This document shows, piece by piece, positions 1 to 9,520 of a DNA stretch of 64,000 nucleotides; positions within the stretch are counted from its first letter, which is position 1; the number at the start of each line of letters is the position of its first letter. Source of the DNA: Ancylobacter polymorphus (GTDB lineage Bacteria; Pseudomonadota; Alphaproteobacteria; Rhizobiales; Xanthobacteraceae); NCBI RefSeq assembly GCF_022836935.1, contig NZ_CP083239.1, positions 1,429,501 through 1,493,500 of the forward strand. The letters run 5' to 3'. The notes under the pieces were generated by a model. It worked only from the letters and a program-made list of their open reading frames with translations. It was not told the origin of the DNA and ran no database searches. The position numbers were made by a program, and so were the translations under genes.

Positions 1-825
1 AACCTTTCCAACCCGTTCTTCTCGCAGATCCTCGCCGGCATGGCGGCGGTGTTGGCGGGGGCGGGCTATAATCTGCTCATCGCCGACAGCTGCGTCATGG
101 GCGGGGAGGCGCTGCTGGCCTATGCCGAGCCGAGCCGTGCCGACGGGCTGATCGTGCTCGATGGCTCGCTTCCCGCCGAAGGGCTGAAGCGCCGCGTGCC
201 CGTGGTGCTCGCCTGCGAATGGATACCGGGCATCCAGGCGCCGCGGGTGAAGATCGACAATCGCGCGGCGGCGCGGGTGGCGGTGGAGCACCTGATCGGC
301 CTCGGCCACCGGCGCATCGGCCATGTCGCGGGCCCGCCCGGCAATGTGCTGAGCGAGGCGCGCCTTGCCGGCACCGAGCAGGCGCTGGCGGCGCGCGGCC
401 TGCCGGCGCCGCAGGTCTTTTCCGGCGATTTCAGCCTCGATTCCGGCCGCCTCGCCGGCGAAACCTGGCTCGCTCTGCCGGCGGAGCAGCGCCCCACGGC
501 GGTGTTCCTCGCCAGCGACGCCATGGCCTGCGGCTTCATCGGCGAGGTGCAGCATCGCGGCCTCGCCGTGCCGCGCGACGTGTCTGTCATGGGCTTCGAC
601 GATATCGAGCTGGTCTCGCACATGACGCCTGCCCTCTCCACCATCCGCCAGCCGCGCGAGGCGATCGGCCGTCGGGCGGCGGAGTGCCTGCTGGCGATGA
701 TCGGTGGCGAAGCGCCGGAGGGCGACATCGTGCTGCCGACCGAACTGGTGCTGCGCGCCAGCACCGCCCCGCCCGTTACCACCCCTGCCATAAAGAGCCA
801 CGAGGCGGGCCCGGCGCGCTTGTGA
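1..825 (+). CDS. LacI-family transcriptional regulator, C-terminal part (cut by window edge)
   Basis: The frame is open from base 1, so the N-terminal helix-turn-helix lies outside the window. What remains is the periplasmic-binding-protein-like effector domain of a LacI/GalR repressor. It opens with NLSNPFFSQIL, contains the linker-proximal LGHRRIGHVAGP strand and PTAVFLASDAMACG, and carries the family signature GFDDIELVSHMTP near the end. Such proteins bind a sugar or nucleoside and release an operator. The target is unknown. The following gene starts 55 bases downstream on the same strand, and the GH15 glucoamylase lies further on, so a role in glucan or sugar control is possible but not shown. 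Confidence 0.9.
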   Translation, partial: NLSNPFFSQILAGMAAVLAGAGYNLLIADSCVMGGEALLAYAEPSRADGLIVLDGSLPAEGLKRRVPVVLACEWIPGIQAPRVKIDNRAAARVAVEHLIGLGHRRIGHVAGPPGNVLSEARLAGTEQALAARGLPAPQVFSGDFSLDSGRLAGETWLALPAEQRPTAVFLASDAMACGFIGEVQHRGLAVPRDVSVMGFDDIELVSHMTPALSTIRQPREAIGRRAAECLLAMIGGEAPEGDIVLPTELVLRASTAPPVTTPAIKSHEAGPARL

Positions 826-880
826 GCGCCGCGGAATCCGGGCTATCGCTACGGAAGGTGTCACGGCGAGGGGAGGCGGC

Positions 881-3712
881 GTGGGGACAAAAGGCGGGCG
901 ATCGGCGGCGAAAACCCACTTCCGGCGGCGTTCTGGTGACCGGACGGGACGGACCGGGAGGCGCCTTGCGGCTCTGCTCACCTTGGGCTGTGCCTCGCTC
1001 GCCGCCGCGCCGGCGGGCGCGATCTATCTCAACGACGTGGATGCCGAGGCCGTCGGAGGGGTGCAGAACTGGTACGACAGCGAAAACCAGTTTTCCAATG
1101 TCGTCGCGGTCTCGATTGACGGCCTCTCGCATTGTTCCGGCACGCTCATCAATTCCCGCACCGTGCTCACCGCCGGCCACTGCGCGCTGAGCGACGTGAC
1201 AGGCGTGGTGCTCAGCTGGTTCGATGAGGTTGAGGTCCGCTTTTCCCCCGACTCGACACAGCCGACTGCCAATGACCGCGCCCTCAGCGGTGTCGCGGTC
1301 AATCCTGCCTATGCTCCCGCCGGCTATCCCTATAATGACGTCGCGCTGATCTCGCTGGCCCGGCCGGTATCCGAGGTTGCGCCGGTGACGCTGGCCACCT
1401 CGCCCGACCAGTTGCCCGGCATCGGCGAGTTAGTCTGGGTGGCCGGCTATGGTGAGATCGGAACCGGCACCCAGAGCAATCTCGGCTATGACGACCGCCG
1501 CCGCGCCGTGACCAATACACTGGGCGAGATTGAGCCGCTGCCGGATGGCGGCTATCTGCTCAACCTCCAGTTTCGCGACCCGCTGAACCCGGACGATCCG
1601 AACTACTTCAATCTCGACGCTCCGGTTCCGGCCTGGCAGGGCATCACCGCGGCGGGTGACAGCGGCGGACCGCTGTTCATGGTCGGGTCGGATGGCGGGT
1701 TGATCCAGATCGGCGTAACCTCGACAGGAGGGATCCTGGACCCGGACAACCCCGATCAGTACGTCTACACCTATGGAACCTTCGCCACCTATGGCGCCGT
1801 TGCCGACCATGCGGACTGGCTCGCCGCCGCCAACCCGCTGCGCACCACCACCGCCGCCGCTGGCGCCTTCGCCTGGAGCGAGGCGGCCCGCTGGACCGAC
1901 ACGCTCGGCCGCCACGAGACGCCGGACAATGCGGATGGCGCCTTCGCCGGCTATGGAACGCTCGGCCGCTATTATGAGGTAGTGCTCGCGCAGCCTTCGC
2001 AGATTCGCCTCGACATGTCGCCGACCCTTGACCGGCTGACCGTTGCCCATGCCGGCGCCGGCCTCGATATCGCGGCGGGGTATCGGCTGGACGTGCTGCT
2101 CGACACGGTGTTCGCCGGCGGAGGGCTGCATATTGACGGTGCGCTGACGACGGCCCGCCTGCTGCAAGCCGGCGGCGTGGTCTCCGGCACCGGAACGCTC
2201 GACGCGGCTGGCGGCTATGTCCACACCGGCGGCACGCTGGCGCCGGGTGCTTCAGGTGCGCTCGGCACCCTGACCCTCACCGGCGACTATGCGGCGGATG
2301 CCGCCGCCCGGCTCGATGTGCGGCTCGGCGCGGCGGGCGCCGACCGGCTGGCGGTGAGCGGCACGGCCAGCCTCGACGGGACGCTCGCCTATCGCCTGTT
2401 CGATCCCGCGCCCTTCGGCAGCTACACCGTGCTCACCGCTGGCGAGGGGATCAAGGGCGCATTCGCCACGCTGGAGGGGCCGGCCTCGGCCTTCGCCGCC
2501 GTCAGCGCGGTGCCCGCGCCGCATGAACTCCGTCTGGTGGTAACCCAGTCTCGCTCCTTCACTTCCGGCGGCCTCACCGCCAATCAGCGCGCGCTCGGCG
2601 CCGCGCTCGACGCGCTCGATCCCGCCGCGCCCTTGGTCGCCTCGGCCGCCTGGCTGCCGAGCCTTTCCGCCGCGCGCGAGGCTTTCGACGGGTTGTCGGG
2701 CCAAAGCTATGCCTCGCTGGAAACGCTGCTGCTGCAGGATACCCGCTTCGCCCGCGCGGCGGCGCTCGACCGGCTGCGGGCAGCTTCCGGCGCCGGAGGC
2801 GGCGGGTCGGGGACGCAGGTGGCGAGCTTTGCCGATGACGGCACGCGGCTCGCCGATGCGGCATCGGGCACCGGGACGGCGCTGTGGCTGCAGGGTTTCG
2901 GTGCCTTCGGCAGGCTCGATAGCGCCGGCGCCGGCCTGTCGCGCGACGTTGGCGGCTTTTATGCCGGCCTTGATCGGCTGTTCTTCGACACGTGGCGGAT
3001 CGGTGCCTTTGGCGGCTACAGCCACAGCGCGCTCGGCGCCGGGGGCTTCGCCGACTCCTGGGGGGTCGATACCTACACGCTCGGCCTCTATGGCGGGCGC
3101 CGGTGGGGGCCGCTCGCGCTCAGCCTGGGCGGCGCCTATGGCTGGAACGAGGTATCCGCCAGCCGCAGCCTTGCCCTGCCCGGCCTCCCGCAGACGCTGA
3201 CCGCCGATTTCAGTACCGGCGCGGCGCAGTTTTTCGGCGAGATCGGCTATGAGATCGCGCTCGCCGGGGCGCGGCTGGAGCCTTTCGCCGGTCTCGCCTA
3301 TGTCGCGCTGGAGGGCGGCCGCTTTCGCGAGACGGGCGGCGCGGCGGCGCTGGCAATGTCTGGGATGGACGCCGAGGCCAGCTTCGGCACCCTCGGCGCG
3401 CGCCTCTCGCTGCCTCTCGCCGCGCCGGCGGGAGTGAGGCTGCGGATGGACGCCTCCGCCGCCTGGCAGCATGTGTGGGGCGGTACCCCGACGCTCGGCG
3501 TCGCCTTTGCCGGGGCGCCGTCCGGCGGCCTCGCCGGCGGGCCGGCTTTCGTCGTCACCGGGGCACCGCTGGCCCAGGACACGGCGCTGCTGGAGACCGG
3601 GCTGGTCGCCCAGGCCCGCACCGACCTGCAGCTCGGCCTGCGCTACACCGGCCAATTCGGCGACGGGCTGCGCGACAACGGCTTTCAGGCCAGCCTGCGG
3701 TTGCGCTTCTAG
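881..3712 (+). CDS. Autotransporter with trypsin-like serine protease passenger
   Basis: A 943-residue protein. The GTG start follows a GAGGGGAGG ribosome-binding site, and a basic N-terminus (RRLAALL to PAGA, about residues 27-47) reads as a signal peptide. Residues about 50-315 are an S1 (trypsin) protease with all three catalytic residues in canonical settings: H100 in TAGHC, D153 in YNDVAL and S261 in GDSGGPLF. Residues about 320-560 are repeat-like beta-helix sequence rich in G and A. The last roughly 280 residues form an autotransporter beta-barrel ending in LRLRF, with the terminal Phe used for outer-membrane assembly. The protein should be exported by type V secretion with the protease on the cell surface or released. 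Substrate unknown. Confidence 0.88.
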   Translation: MGTKGGRSAAKTHFRRRSGDRTGRTGRRLAALLTLGCASLAAAPAGAIYLNDVDAEAVGGVQNWYDSENQFSNVVAVSIDGLSHCSGTLINSRTVLTAGHCALSDVTGVVLSWFDEVEVRFSPDSTQPTANDRALSGVAVNPAYAPAGYPYNDVALISLARPVSEVAPVTLATSPDQLPGIGELVWVAGYGEIGTGTQSNLGYDDRRRAVTNTLGEIEPLPDGGYLLNLQFRDPLNPDDPNYFNLDAPVPAWQGITAAGDSGGPLFMVGSDGGLIQIGVTSTGGILDPDNPDQYVYTYGTFATYGAVADHADWLAAANPLRTTTAAAGAFAWSEAARWTDTLGRHETPDNADGAFAGYGTLGRYYEVVLAQPSQIRLDMSPTLDRLTVAHAGAGLDIAAGYRLDVLLDTVFAGGGLHIDGALTTARLLQAGGVVSGTGTLDAAGGYVHTGGTLAPGASGALGTLTLTGDYAADAAARLDVRLGAAGADRLAVSGTASLDGTLAYRLFDPAPFGSYTVLTAGEGIKGAFATLEGPASAFAAVSAVPAPHELRLVVTQSRSFTSGGLTANQRALGAALDALDPAAPLVASAAWLPSLSAAREAFDGLSGQSYASLETLLLQDTRFARAAALDRLRAASGAGGGGSGTQVASFADDGTRLADAASGTGTALWLQGFGAFGRLDSAGAGLSRDVGGFYAGLDRLFFDTWRIGAFGGYSHSALGAGGFADSWGVDTYTLGLYGGRRWGPLALSLGGAYGWNEVSASRSLALPGLPQTLTADFSTGAAQFFGEIGYEIALAGARLEPFAGLAYVALEGGRFRETGGAAALAMSGMDAEASFGTLGARLSLPLAAPAGVRLRMDASAAWQHVWGGTPTLGVAFAGAPSGGLAGGPAFVVTGAPLAQDTALLETGLVAQARTDLQLGLRYTGQFGDGLRDNGFQASLRLRF

Positions 3713-3866
3713 GCGGCGGCCCGTGCCACGCCGACCATGGCGATTGACCGGACCGGAAATTCCCCGCAGGTTCCCCGGTGGGGCACGGGAGGCATGCGCG
3801 GCGGGTTGGCCCGGCGCGCCCGAAGGAAGATGCGTCCCTCAAGGGACGTGAGTTGGGGGGTACGCC

Positions 3867-6374
3867 ATGAGCGACGATGGAGAACTGATACCGCCCGGTG
3901 GCCCCGGCGGCCCGGCACGCTGGACTTCGAGCGCCAAGGTGGGCGTCGGCACGGCGCGCACGGCGGCGAGCCGGCTGTGGTTCACCCTCAGCCACGGCAT
4001 TCTCAACGAGATCTATTATCCCCGCGTCGACACCGCCTGCACCCGCGATTTCGGCTTCCTCGTCACCGGGCCGGACGGCTATTTCGCCGAGGAGAAGCGC
4101 GACGCCGACCATGAGGTCGGCGTGCTCGAACATGGCGTGCCGGCCTACCACCTGCTCAACACCGCCCGTGACGGGCGCTGGCGCATCCAGAAGCAGATCC
4201 TCACCGATCCGCGCCGCGAGGTGCTGATCCAGAAGGTGACCTTCGAGGCGCTGATCGGCGACATCTCGGAGTATCGCCTGTTTGCTTTGCTGGCGCCGCA
4301 TCTCATCAATGCCGGGGCGGACAACACCGGCTGGGTCGGTGACTACAAGGGCACGTCGATGCTGTTCGCCTCCGGCCGGCGCGGCCAGTCGCTGGCGCTT
4401 GCCTGCTCGGTGCCGTGGAAGGCGCGTTCGGTCGGCTATGTCGGCACCTCCGACGGCTGGCAGCAGCTCAGCCGCCACGGCGAGCTGGAAGAGCGCTACC
4501 GCCGCGCCGAGTCCGGCAATGTCGCGCTCAGCGCCGAGATCGACCTTGCCGCCTGCAATGGCGAGATGCTGGTGGCGCTGGGCTTCGGCGCCCGGCCGGA
4601 GGAAGCCGGCTTCCGTGCCGTGTGCAGCCTGCAGGAAGGCTTCGAGGAACTGCGCCGCACCTATGTGCAGGGCTGGCGCAACTGGCAGAGCACGCTCATG
4701 CCGCTCGACCATCCGCAGGGGCGCTCCAACATCAATGCCTACCGCGCCAGCACCATCGTGCTTGCCACCCACCAGCCCTATTCCATGCCGGGCGCCATCA
4801 TCGCCAGCCTCTCCATCCCCTGGGGCTTCAACAAGGGCGATGAGGATCTCGGCGGCTATCACCTCGTCTGGCCGCGCGATCTCGTCGAGAATGCCGGCGG
4901 CCTGCTGGCGGCGGGCGCCTATGACGAGGCCAAGTCCGTGCTCGGCTATCTCCGCGCCATACAGGAGGCGGATGGCCACTGGTCGCAGAATGTCTGGCTG
5001 GACGGCGTGCCCTATTGGGGCGGCGTGCAGATGGACGAATGCGCCTTCCCCATCCTGCTCGCCGACATGATCCGCCGCAGCGGCCATTTTGCCCATGGCG
5101 AACTCGACAGCTACATGGACATGATCACGCGCGCCGCGCGGTTCATCGTCCTCAACGGCCCCGTCACCGGCCAGGACCGCTGGGAGGAGGATGCCGGCTA
5201 TTCGCCCTTCACCCTTGCGGCGGAAATCTCCGCGCTGCTTGCCGCCGCCGACATGATGGATATCGCCGGCCGAAAGGCGGATGCGCGCTATCTGCGCGAG
5301 AAGGCCGATGCCTGGAACGACTCCATCGAGCACTGGACCTTCGCCACCGGCACCGACCTCGCCGACCGGCTCGGCGTCGAGGGCTATTATGTGCGCATCG
5401 CCCCGCCGGAGACGGCGGACGCGGCCTCCCCGCTCGACGGCTTCGTGCCGGTGAAGAACCGCCCGCCCGCCGATACCGACCGGCCGGCTGCGCAGCTGAT
5501 CTCGCCGGACGCGCTGGCGCTGGTGCGCTTCGGCCTGCGCGCAGCGGACGATCCGCGCATTCTCGACACCATCAAGGCCATCGACGCCATTCTCAAGGTG
5601 GAACTGCCGCAGGGGCCGGTCTGGTACCGCTACAATGGCGATGGCTATGGCGAGCACGAGGACGGCTCGCCCTTCGACGGCACCGGCATCGGCCGTGCCT
5701 GGCCGCTGCTCACCGGCGAGCGGGCGCATTACGAGATCGCCGCCGGCAATCTGGTGCGCGCCGGCCAGCTTCTGGTGACGCTGGAGGATTGCGCCGGCCC
5801 GGGCGGCCTGCTGCCGGAGCAGGTATGGGACCAGGATGACATTCCCGAGCGCGAGCTCTATAAGGGCCGGCCCTCGGGCAGCGCCATGCCGCTGGTCTGG
5901 GCCCATGCCGAGCACATCAAGCTGATGCGCTCGCTGCATGACGGCAAGGTGTTCGACACCCCGCCGCAGACGGTGCAGCGCTATCTCGTCGACAAGGTCA
6001 CGTCGCCGCGCCGGCTCTGGCACTTCAACCAGAAGCTCCGCTCGCTGCCGGCCGGCCTTGTCTTGCGCATCGAGCTGCCGGCGCCGGCCGTCATCCACTG
6101 GTCGCTCGACGGCTGGACGACCAGCCAGGACACGCCGACGCAGCCCACCAGCTTTGGCCTGCACATCGTGGATCTGCCGACCACGCTGCGCCATCACGGC
6201 CGTCATCTGCGCTTCACCTTCTTCTGGCCTGAAGCGGACAAGTGGGAAGGCGAGGATTACAGCGTCGTCGTCGACGGCGACGGGACGCTGTTCCACGCGG
6301 CGGCGGACGAGCCGGAAGTGAGCCGGCGGGTCGCGGAGCCCGCGCGCAGCGATGTCGAGGGAGGGCAGGCATGA
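3867..6374 (+). CDS. Glucoamylase-type glucan glucohydrolase (GH15)
   Basis: An 835-residue glycoside hydrolase family 15 protein predicted to release glucose from the non-reducing ends of alpha-glucans. An N-terminal beta-sandwich (about residues 15-260, with GILNEIYYPRVDTACTRD) precedes the (alpha/alpha)6 barrel. Barrel landmarks are YHLVWPRD near residue 332, WEEDAGYSPF near 438 and LPEQVWDQ near 648; the acidic residues in the last two are where the family places its catalytic acid and base. A C-terminal all-beta region closes the protein. No signal peptide is visible, so it probably acts in the cytoplasm on storage glucan or imported oligosaccharide. Its stop overlaps the start of the sugar kinase by four bases (ATGA), implying coupled translation. 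Confidence 0.9.
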   Translation: MSDDGELIPPGGPGGPARWTSSAKVGVGTARTAASRLWFTLSHGILNEIYYPRVDTACTRDFGFLVTGPDGYFAEEKRDADHEVGVLEHGVPAYHLLNTARDGRWRIQKQILTDPRREVLIQKVTFEALIGDISEYRLFALLAPHLINAGADNTGWVGDYKGTSMLFASGRRGQSLALACSVPWKARSVGYVGTSDGWQQLSRHGELEERYRRAESGNVALSAEIDLAACNGEMLVALGFGARPEEAGFRAVCSLQEGFEELRRTYVQGWRNWQSTLMPLDHPQGRSNINAYRASTIVLATHQPYSMPGAIIASLSIPWGFNKGDEDLGGYHLVWPRDLVENAGGLLAAGAYDEAKSVLGYLRAIQEADGHWSQNVWLDGVPYWGGVQMDECAFPILLADMIRRSGHFAHGELDSYMDMITRAARFIVLNGPVTGQDRWEEDAGYSPFTLAAEISALLAAADMMDIAGRKADARYLREKADAWNDSIEHWTFATGTDLADRLGVEGYYVRIAPPETADAASPLDGFVPVKNRPPADTDRPAAQLISPDALALVRFGLRAADDPRILDTIKAIDAILKVELPQGPVWYRYNGDGYGEHEDGSPFDGTGIGRAWPLLTGERAHYEIAAGNLVRAGQLLVTLEDCAGPGGLLPEQVWDQDDIPERELYKGRPSGSAMPLVWAHAEHIKLMRSLHDGKVFDTPPQTVQRYLVDKVTSPRRLWHFNQKLRSLPAGLVLRIELPAPAVIHWSLDGWTTSQDTPTQPTSFGLHIVDLPTTLRHHGRHLRFTFFWPEADKWEGEDYSVVVDGDGTLFHAAADEPEVSRRVAEPARSDVEGGQA

Positions 6375-7102
6375 CGGACGCAACGAGCACGGCAAGCGTG
6401 GCGGCAAAGCCCGGCATTCTGGCGGCGGATATCGGCGGCACCGGGCTGAAATGCGCGGTCATCGACGATCACGGCACCATGCTGTCCGAACGCGAGAAGG
6501 TCGACACGCCCCATCCCTGCCACCCGGAGGCGCTGCTCGACGCCTATGCCGGCATGGCGGCCAAGCTGCCGGCCTTCGACCGTATCTCCATCGGCTTCCC
6601 CGGCGTGGTGCGCAACGGAAAGGTGCTCACCGCGCCGAACCTCGGCACCGAGCTGTGGGCGGGCTTCGCATTGGCGGACGCCATGGCGGCACGGCTCAAG
6701 GCGCCGGCACGGCTGATCAACGATGCCGAGATGCAGGGCTATGGCATCATCTCCGGCAAGGGGCTGGAACTGGTGATGACGCTCGGCACCGGCTGCGGCA
6801 CCGCTCTGTTCCGCGACGGCGATCTCATGCCGCATATGGAGCTGGCGCACCACCCGGTGCACGACAACCTGACCTATGACGAATATCTCGGCGTGGCCGC
6901 CTATGAATCACATGGTAAGCACCACTGGAATCACCATGTGAAACGGGTGATCGAGCTGCTTTACGTGCTGCTGCACTATGACCATCTCTATCTCGGCGGC
7001 GGCAATGCCAAGCATGTCGAGATCGAGCTGCCGGCCAATGTCAGCCTCGCCAGCAACGATGCCGGCCTCACCGGCGGCGCCGCGCTCTGGCGCAAGGGCT
7101 GA
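6371..7102 (+). CDS. ROK-type glucokinase, polyphosphate glucokinase-like
   Basis: 243 residues beginning at the ATG that overlaps the glucoamylase stop; the frame is open further upstream but that part overlaps the glucoamylase. ADIGGTGLKCAVID is the N-terminal phosphate-binding loop, GFPGVVRNGKVLTAPN and LINDAEMQGYG carry the sugar-binding and catalytic Asp, and TLGTGCGTALF is the second phosphate loop. The spacing resembles actinobacterial polyphosphate/ATP glucokinases. The cysteine cluster (CxCGxxGC) that binds zinc in many ROK kinases is absent. With the coupled glucoamylase it would turn released glucose into glucose 6-phosphate. The phosphate donor (ATP or polyphosphate) cannot be decided from sequence. 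Confidence 0.85.
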   Translation: MTDATSTASVAAKPGILAADIGGTGLKCAVIDDHGTMLSEREKVDTPHPCHPEALLDAYAGMAAKLPAFDRISIGFPGVVRNGKVLTAPNLGTELWAGFALADAMAARLKAPARLINDAEMQGYGIISGKGLELVMTLGTGCGTALFRDGDLMPHMELAHHPVHDNLTYDEYLGVAAYESHGKHHWNHHVKRVIELLYVLLHYDHLYLGGGNAKHVEIELPANVSLASNDAGLTGGAALWRKG

Positions 7103-7121
7103 GCGCCCCGCAGTCCGCACA

Positions 7122-7152
7122 CCCTATCCCCGGGCGTGACCCGGGGATAGGG
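7122..7152. repeat. 13-bp perfect palindrome between convergent genes
   Basis: CCCTATCCCCGGG, a 5-base loop, then its exact reverse complement, in the 63-base gap between two convergent genes. There is no T-run on either side, so a classical rho-independent terminator is not supported. The shape resembles dispersed intergenic palindromes of Hyphomicrobiales genomes and may block read-through in both directions. Confidence 0.6.
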
Positions 7153-7165
7153 CGGGGCGTGCCCC

Positions 7166-8416
7166 CTATTCCGCCACTTCCGCCGCTTGCAGCACGGCCT
7201 GCAGCAGCACATCGGTGCCGGCGCCGGCCCATGCCGGCGTGATGTCCTCCGCCTCGTTGTGGCTGAGCCCGTCGACGCAGGGACAGAAGATCATGGCCGA
7301 CGGCATGGTCTTGGCCACCCAGCACGCGTCGTGCCCGGCGCCCGACACCATGTCGCGGTGGGAATAGCCGAGCCGCTCCGCCGCCGCGCGCAGGCCCGCC
7401 AGCAAATCCTCGTCGAAGGCGGTGGGGTCGAAGGCGCCGACCTCCGCGATCGCCACCCCGATGCCGAGATCGGCCGCCACCTCCCGCGCCGCCTCTTTCA
7501 CCTGCTCCGCCATGGAGTTCAGCGTCGCCAGCTCCGGATGGCGCAGATCGGCGGTGAACACCACCTTGCCCGGCAGGATGTTGCGCGAGTTCGGCGCGAA
7601 CACCAGCTGACCCACCGCGCCGACGGCCTTCGGCCCGTGGGCGCGGGTGATGGTCTCGATGCGCTCGATGATGCGCGCCGCGCCGAGGCTGGCGTTGAGC
7701 CGGCGGTCCATCGGCGTGGTGCCGGTATGGGCCTCGCGCCCGGTGAGCGTCACCTCCACCCAGCGCAGCCCCTGGCCATGGGTGACGATGCCGATATCGA
7801 CGCCTTCTTGTTCCAGGATCGGCCCCTGCTCGATATGCAGCTCGAAATAGGCGTGGCCCTTGCGCTGGCCGACCGGTTCCTCGCCCTTGAAGCCGATACG
7901 CTCCAGTTCATCGCCGAAGCGCAGGCCCTGGGCATCCGTGCGATCATAGGCCCATTCCAGCGTGTGGACGCCGGCATAGACGCCGGAGGCGACCATGGCG
8001 GGGGGGAAGCGCGAGCCTTCCTCATTGGTCCAGTTCACCACCTCCACCGGCCGGCGGGTGCGAATGCCGAGATCGTTCAGCGTGCGCACCACTTCCAGCG
8101 CGGCGAGCACGCCGAGCACGCCGTCGAACTTGCCGCCCGTCGGCTGGGTATCGAGATGCGAGCCGATGAGGATGGGCAGCGCCTGCGCATCCGTGCCCTC
8201 GCGGCGGGCGAACATCGAGCCCATGGCGTCGATGCCGACCACCATTCCGGCCTCCTCGCACCAGCGCTGGAACAGCAGGCGCCCCTCGCGGTCGGCATCG
8301 GTCAGCGCCTGGCGGTTATTGCCGCCGGCAATGCCGGGGCCGATCTCAGCCATCGCCATCAGGCTGTCCCACAGCCGCCCGCCATCGACGCGCATATTGC
8401 CGGTCTGCTGGTTCAT
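7166..8416 (-). CDS. Zn-dependent amidohydrolase (N-carbamoyl-L-amino acid hydrolase / allantoate amidohydrolase family)
   Basis: 416-residue M20-type binuclear metallohydrolase of the hydantoinase/carbamoylase group. Metal-site motifs are visible: GSHLDTQPTGGKFDGVLGV (His and bridging Asp), NWTNEEGSRFPP (adjacent Glu residues), HIEQGPILE and the C-terminal SGAGHDACW and GLSHNEAED. The dimerisation domain carries the substrate-binding segment GREAHTGTTPMDRR. Members cleave N-carbamoyl amino acids, beta-ureidopropionate or allantoate, which cannot be told apart here. The gene overlaps the LysR regulator stop by four bases and is probably co-transcribed with it, opposite to the divergent Rieske oxygenase. 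Confidence 0.88.
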   Translation of the reverse strand: MNQQTGNMRVDGGRLWDSLMAMAEIGPGIAGGNNRQALTDADREGRLLFQRWCEEAGMVVGIDAMGSMFARREGTDAQALPILIGSHLDTQPTGGKFDGVLGVLAALEVVRTLNDLGIRTRRPVEVVNWTNEEGSRFPPAMVASGVYAGVHTLEWAYDRTDAQGLRFGDELERIGFKGEEPVGQRKGHAYFELHIEQGPILEQEGVDIGIVTHGQGLRWVEVTLTGREAHTGTTPMDRRLNASLGAARIIERIETITRAHGPKAVGAVGQLVFAPNSRNILPGKVVFTADLRHPELATLNSMAEQVKEAAREVAADLGIGVAIAEVGAFDPTAFDEDLLAGLRAAAERLGYSHRDMVSGAGHDACWVAKTMPSAMIFCPCVDGLSHNEAEDITPAWAGAGTDVLLQAVLQAAEVAE

Positions 8417-9381
8417 GCTGGTGGTCTCCCGTTGCGCGGATGCGGTCTGTCGTCTGGCTCATAGCCGGCTTCGCGCCCATTGGCGCGCTGAAAATAGGCG
8501 GCGGCATGGTCGGCGAAACGCCGCAGCAGGCCGTCGCGGGCGCCATAGCGCGAGGCGAGCACGATGCGCAGCGGCCGCACCGGCCCGGCAAGCCGCAACG
8601 TCTTCACCCGGCGCCCGTCATAGGTGGTGGCGGAGGGCGGGCGCATCACCAGCAGGGTGAAGCCGAAGCCCGCCGCGACCGCGCTGCGCACCGCCTCCAG
8701 CGAGGTCGAGACATGGGCGATGGGTGGGGCGATGCCCCCTTCCGCCAGCAATTCCTCGAAATAGGCCCGGCTGCCCGGGCCATCGAGCATCACATAGGGT
8801 TCGTCCGCCAGCTCGTGCCAGGAGACCGCACGGCGCCCCGCCAGCCGGTGGTCGGCCGCTACCACCACGCTCGGCTGGAGCGCGGCGAGTTCGAGCTGGG
8901 GAAGGTCGGACAGATCGGCGCCGCGATCATAGGTCAGCACGAGGTCGATCTCGCCGCTGCGCAACGCCTCGGCAAGCGGGGTCAGCGCCATTTCCTGCTG
9001 ACGGATGACGACGCCCGGCGCCTGCCGCGCGAAATCCCGCATCAGGTCGGCGGCATAGAACGGCGCCAGCGTCGAGAACACGCCGAGCCGGATCTCGCCC
9101 GTGGTCTCGGCCGCCAGCGCCCGCGCCTCGCGCTCCACCTGCTCGGCGGCCAGCGCCAGCGCGGTGGCGTGGCCGAGAAAACTCCGCCCCTGCAGAGTCA
9201 GTGTCAGCCCGCGGGCATGGTGGCGCTCGAACAAGGTGAGGCCCAGCATCTGCTCCAGCTTCGCCAGCGCCTGCGCGATGGAGGGTTGGGAGATGTTCAG
9301 CGCCCGCGCCGCCTGCGCGATGCCGCCCTGCTCGGCCACCGCGCGGAAATAGGCGATCTGGCGGAGCGTGTAGCGAACCAT
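8413..9381 (-). CDS. LysR-family transcriptional regulator
   Basis: 322 residues. The N-terminal winged helix-turn-helix is clear: LRQIAYFRAVAEQGGIAQAA followed by LNISQPSIAQALAKLE, with LTLFERHHARGLTLT closing the DNA-binding unit. The rest is a two-lobed effector-binding domain (GEIRLGVFSTLAP onward). It is transcribed away from the Rieske oxygenase gene, separated by 139 bases, the normal arrangement for a LysR protein controlling its divergent neighbour. It is coupled to the amidohydrolase downstream, suggesting one catabolic module whose inducer is the substrate or an intermediate. Confidence 0.92.
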   Translation of the reverse strand: MVRYTLRQIAYFRAVAEQGGIAQAARALNISQPSIAQALAKLEQMLGLTLFERHHARGLTLTLQGRSFLGHATALALAAEQVEREARALAAETTGEIRLGVFSTLAPFYAADLMRDFARQAPGVVIRQQEMALTPLAEALRSGEIDLVLTYDRGADLSDLPQLELAALQPSVVVAADHRLAGRRAVSWHELADEPYVMLDGPGSRAYFEELLAEGGIAPPIAHVSTSLEAVRSAVAAGFGFTLLVMRPPSATTYDGRRVKTLRLAGPVRPLRIVLASRYGARDGLLRRFADHAAAYFQRANGREAGYEPDDRPHPRNGRPPA

Positions 9382-9404
9382 ATTCCAGCTGTCTCGATGA
9401 TCGG

Positions 9405-9420
9405 ATAATTGAGCTTTTAT
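9405..9420. promoter_or_regulatory. Candidate LysR binding site
   Basis: ATAA, eight bases, TTAT in an unusually AT-rich patch of the 139-base divergent region between the LysR gene and the Rieske oxygenase gene. The dyad and position fit a LysR-type operator, but the classical T-N11-A spacing is off by one, so this is a weak call. Confidence 0.3.
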
Positions 9421-9520
9421 CTATGTTAGGAGCGTTGCACCCTCGGGTTCAAGGCTTTGACGCGGCCGGCCGCCGCCGTCGCGGCGGAGCGGAGCCGAAC
9501 GCCAGCCGAGGATGACACGC

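Noticed and set aside
3555..6407. A 950-codon open frame antisense to the glucoamylase gene
   Set aside because: High-GC DNA leaves the opposite strand open. The translation is rich in Arg, Gly, His and Ala, with no domain, and the plus strand clearly encodes GH15.
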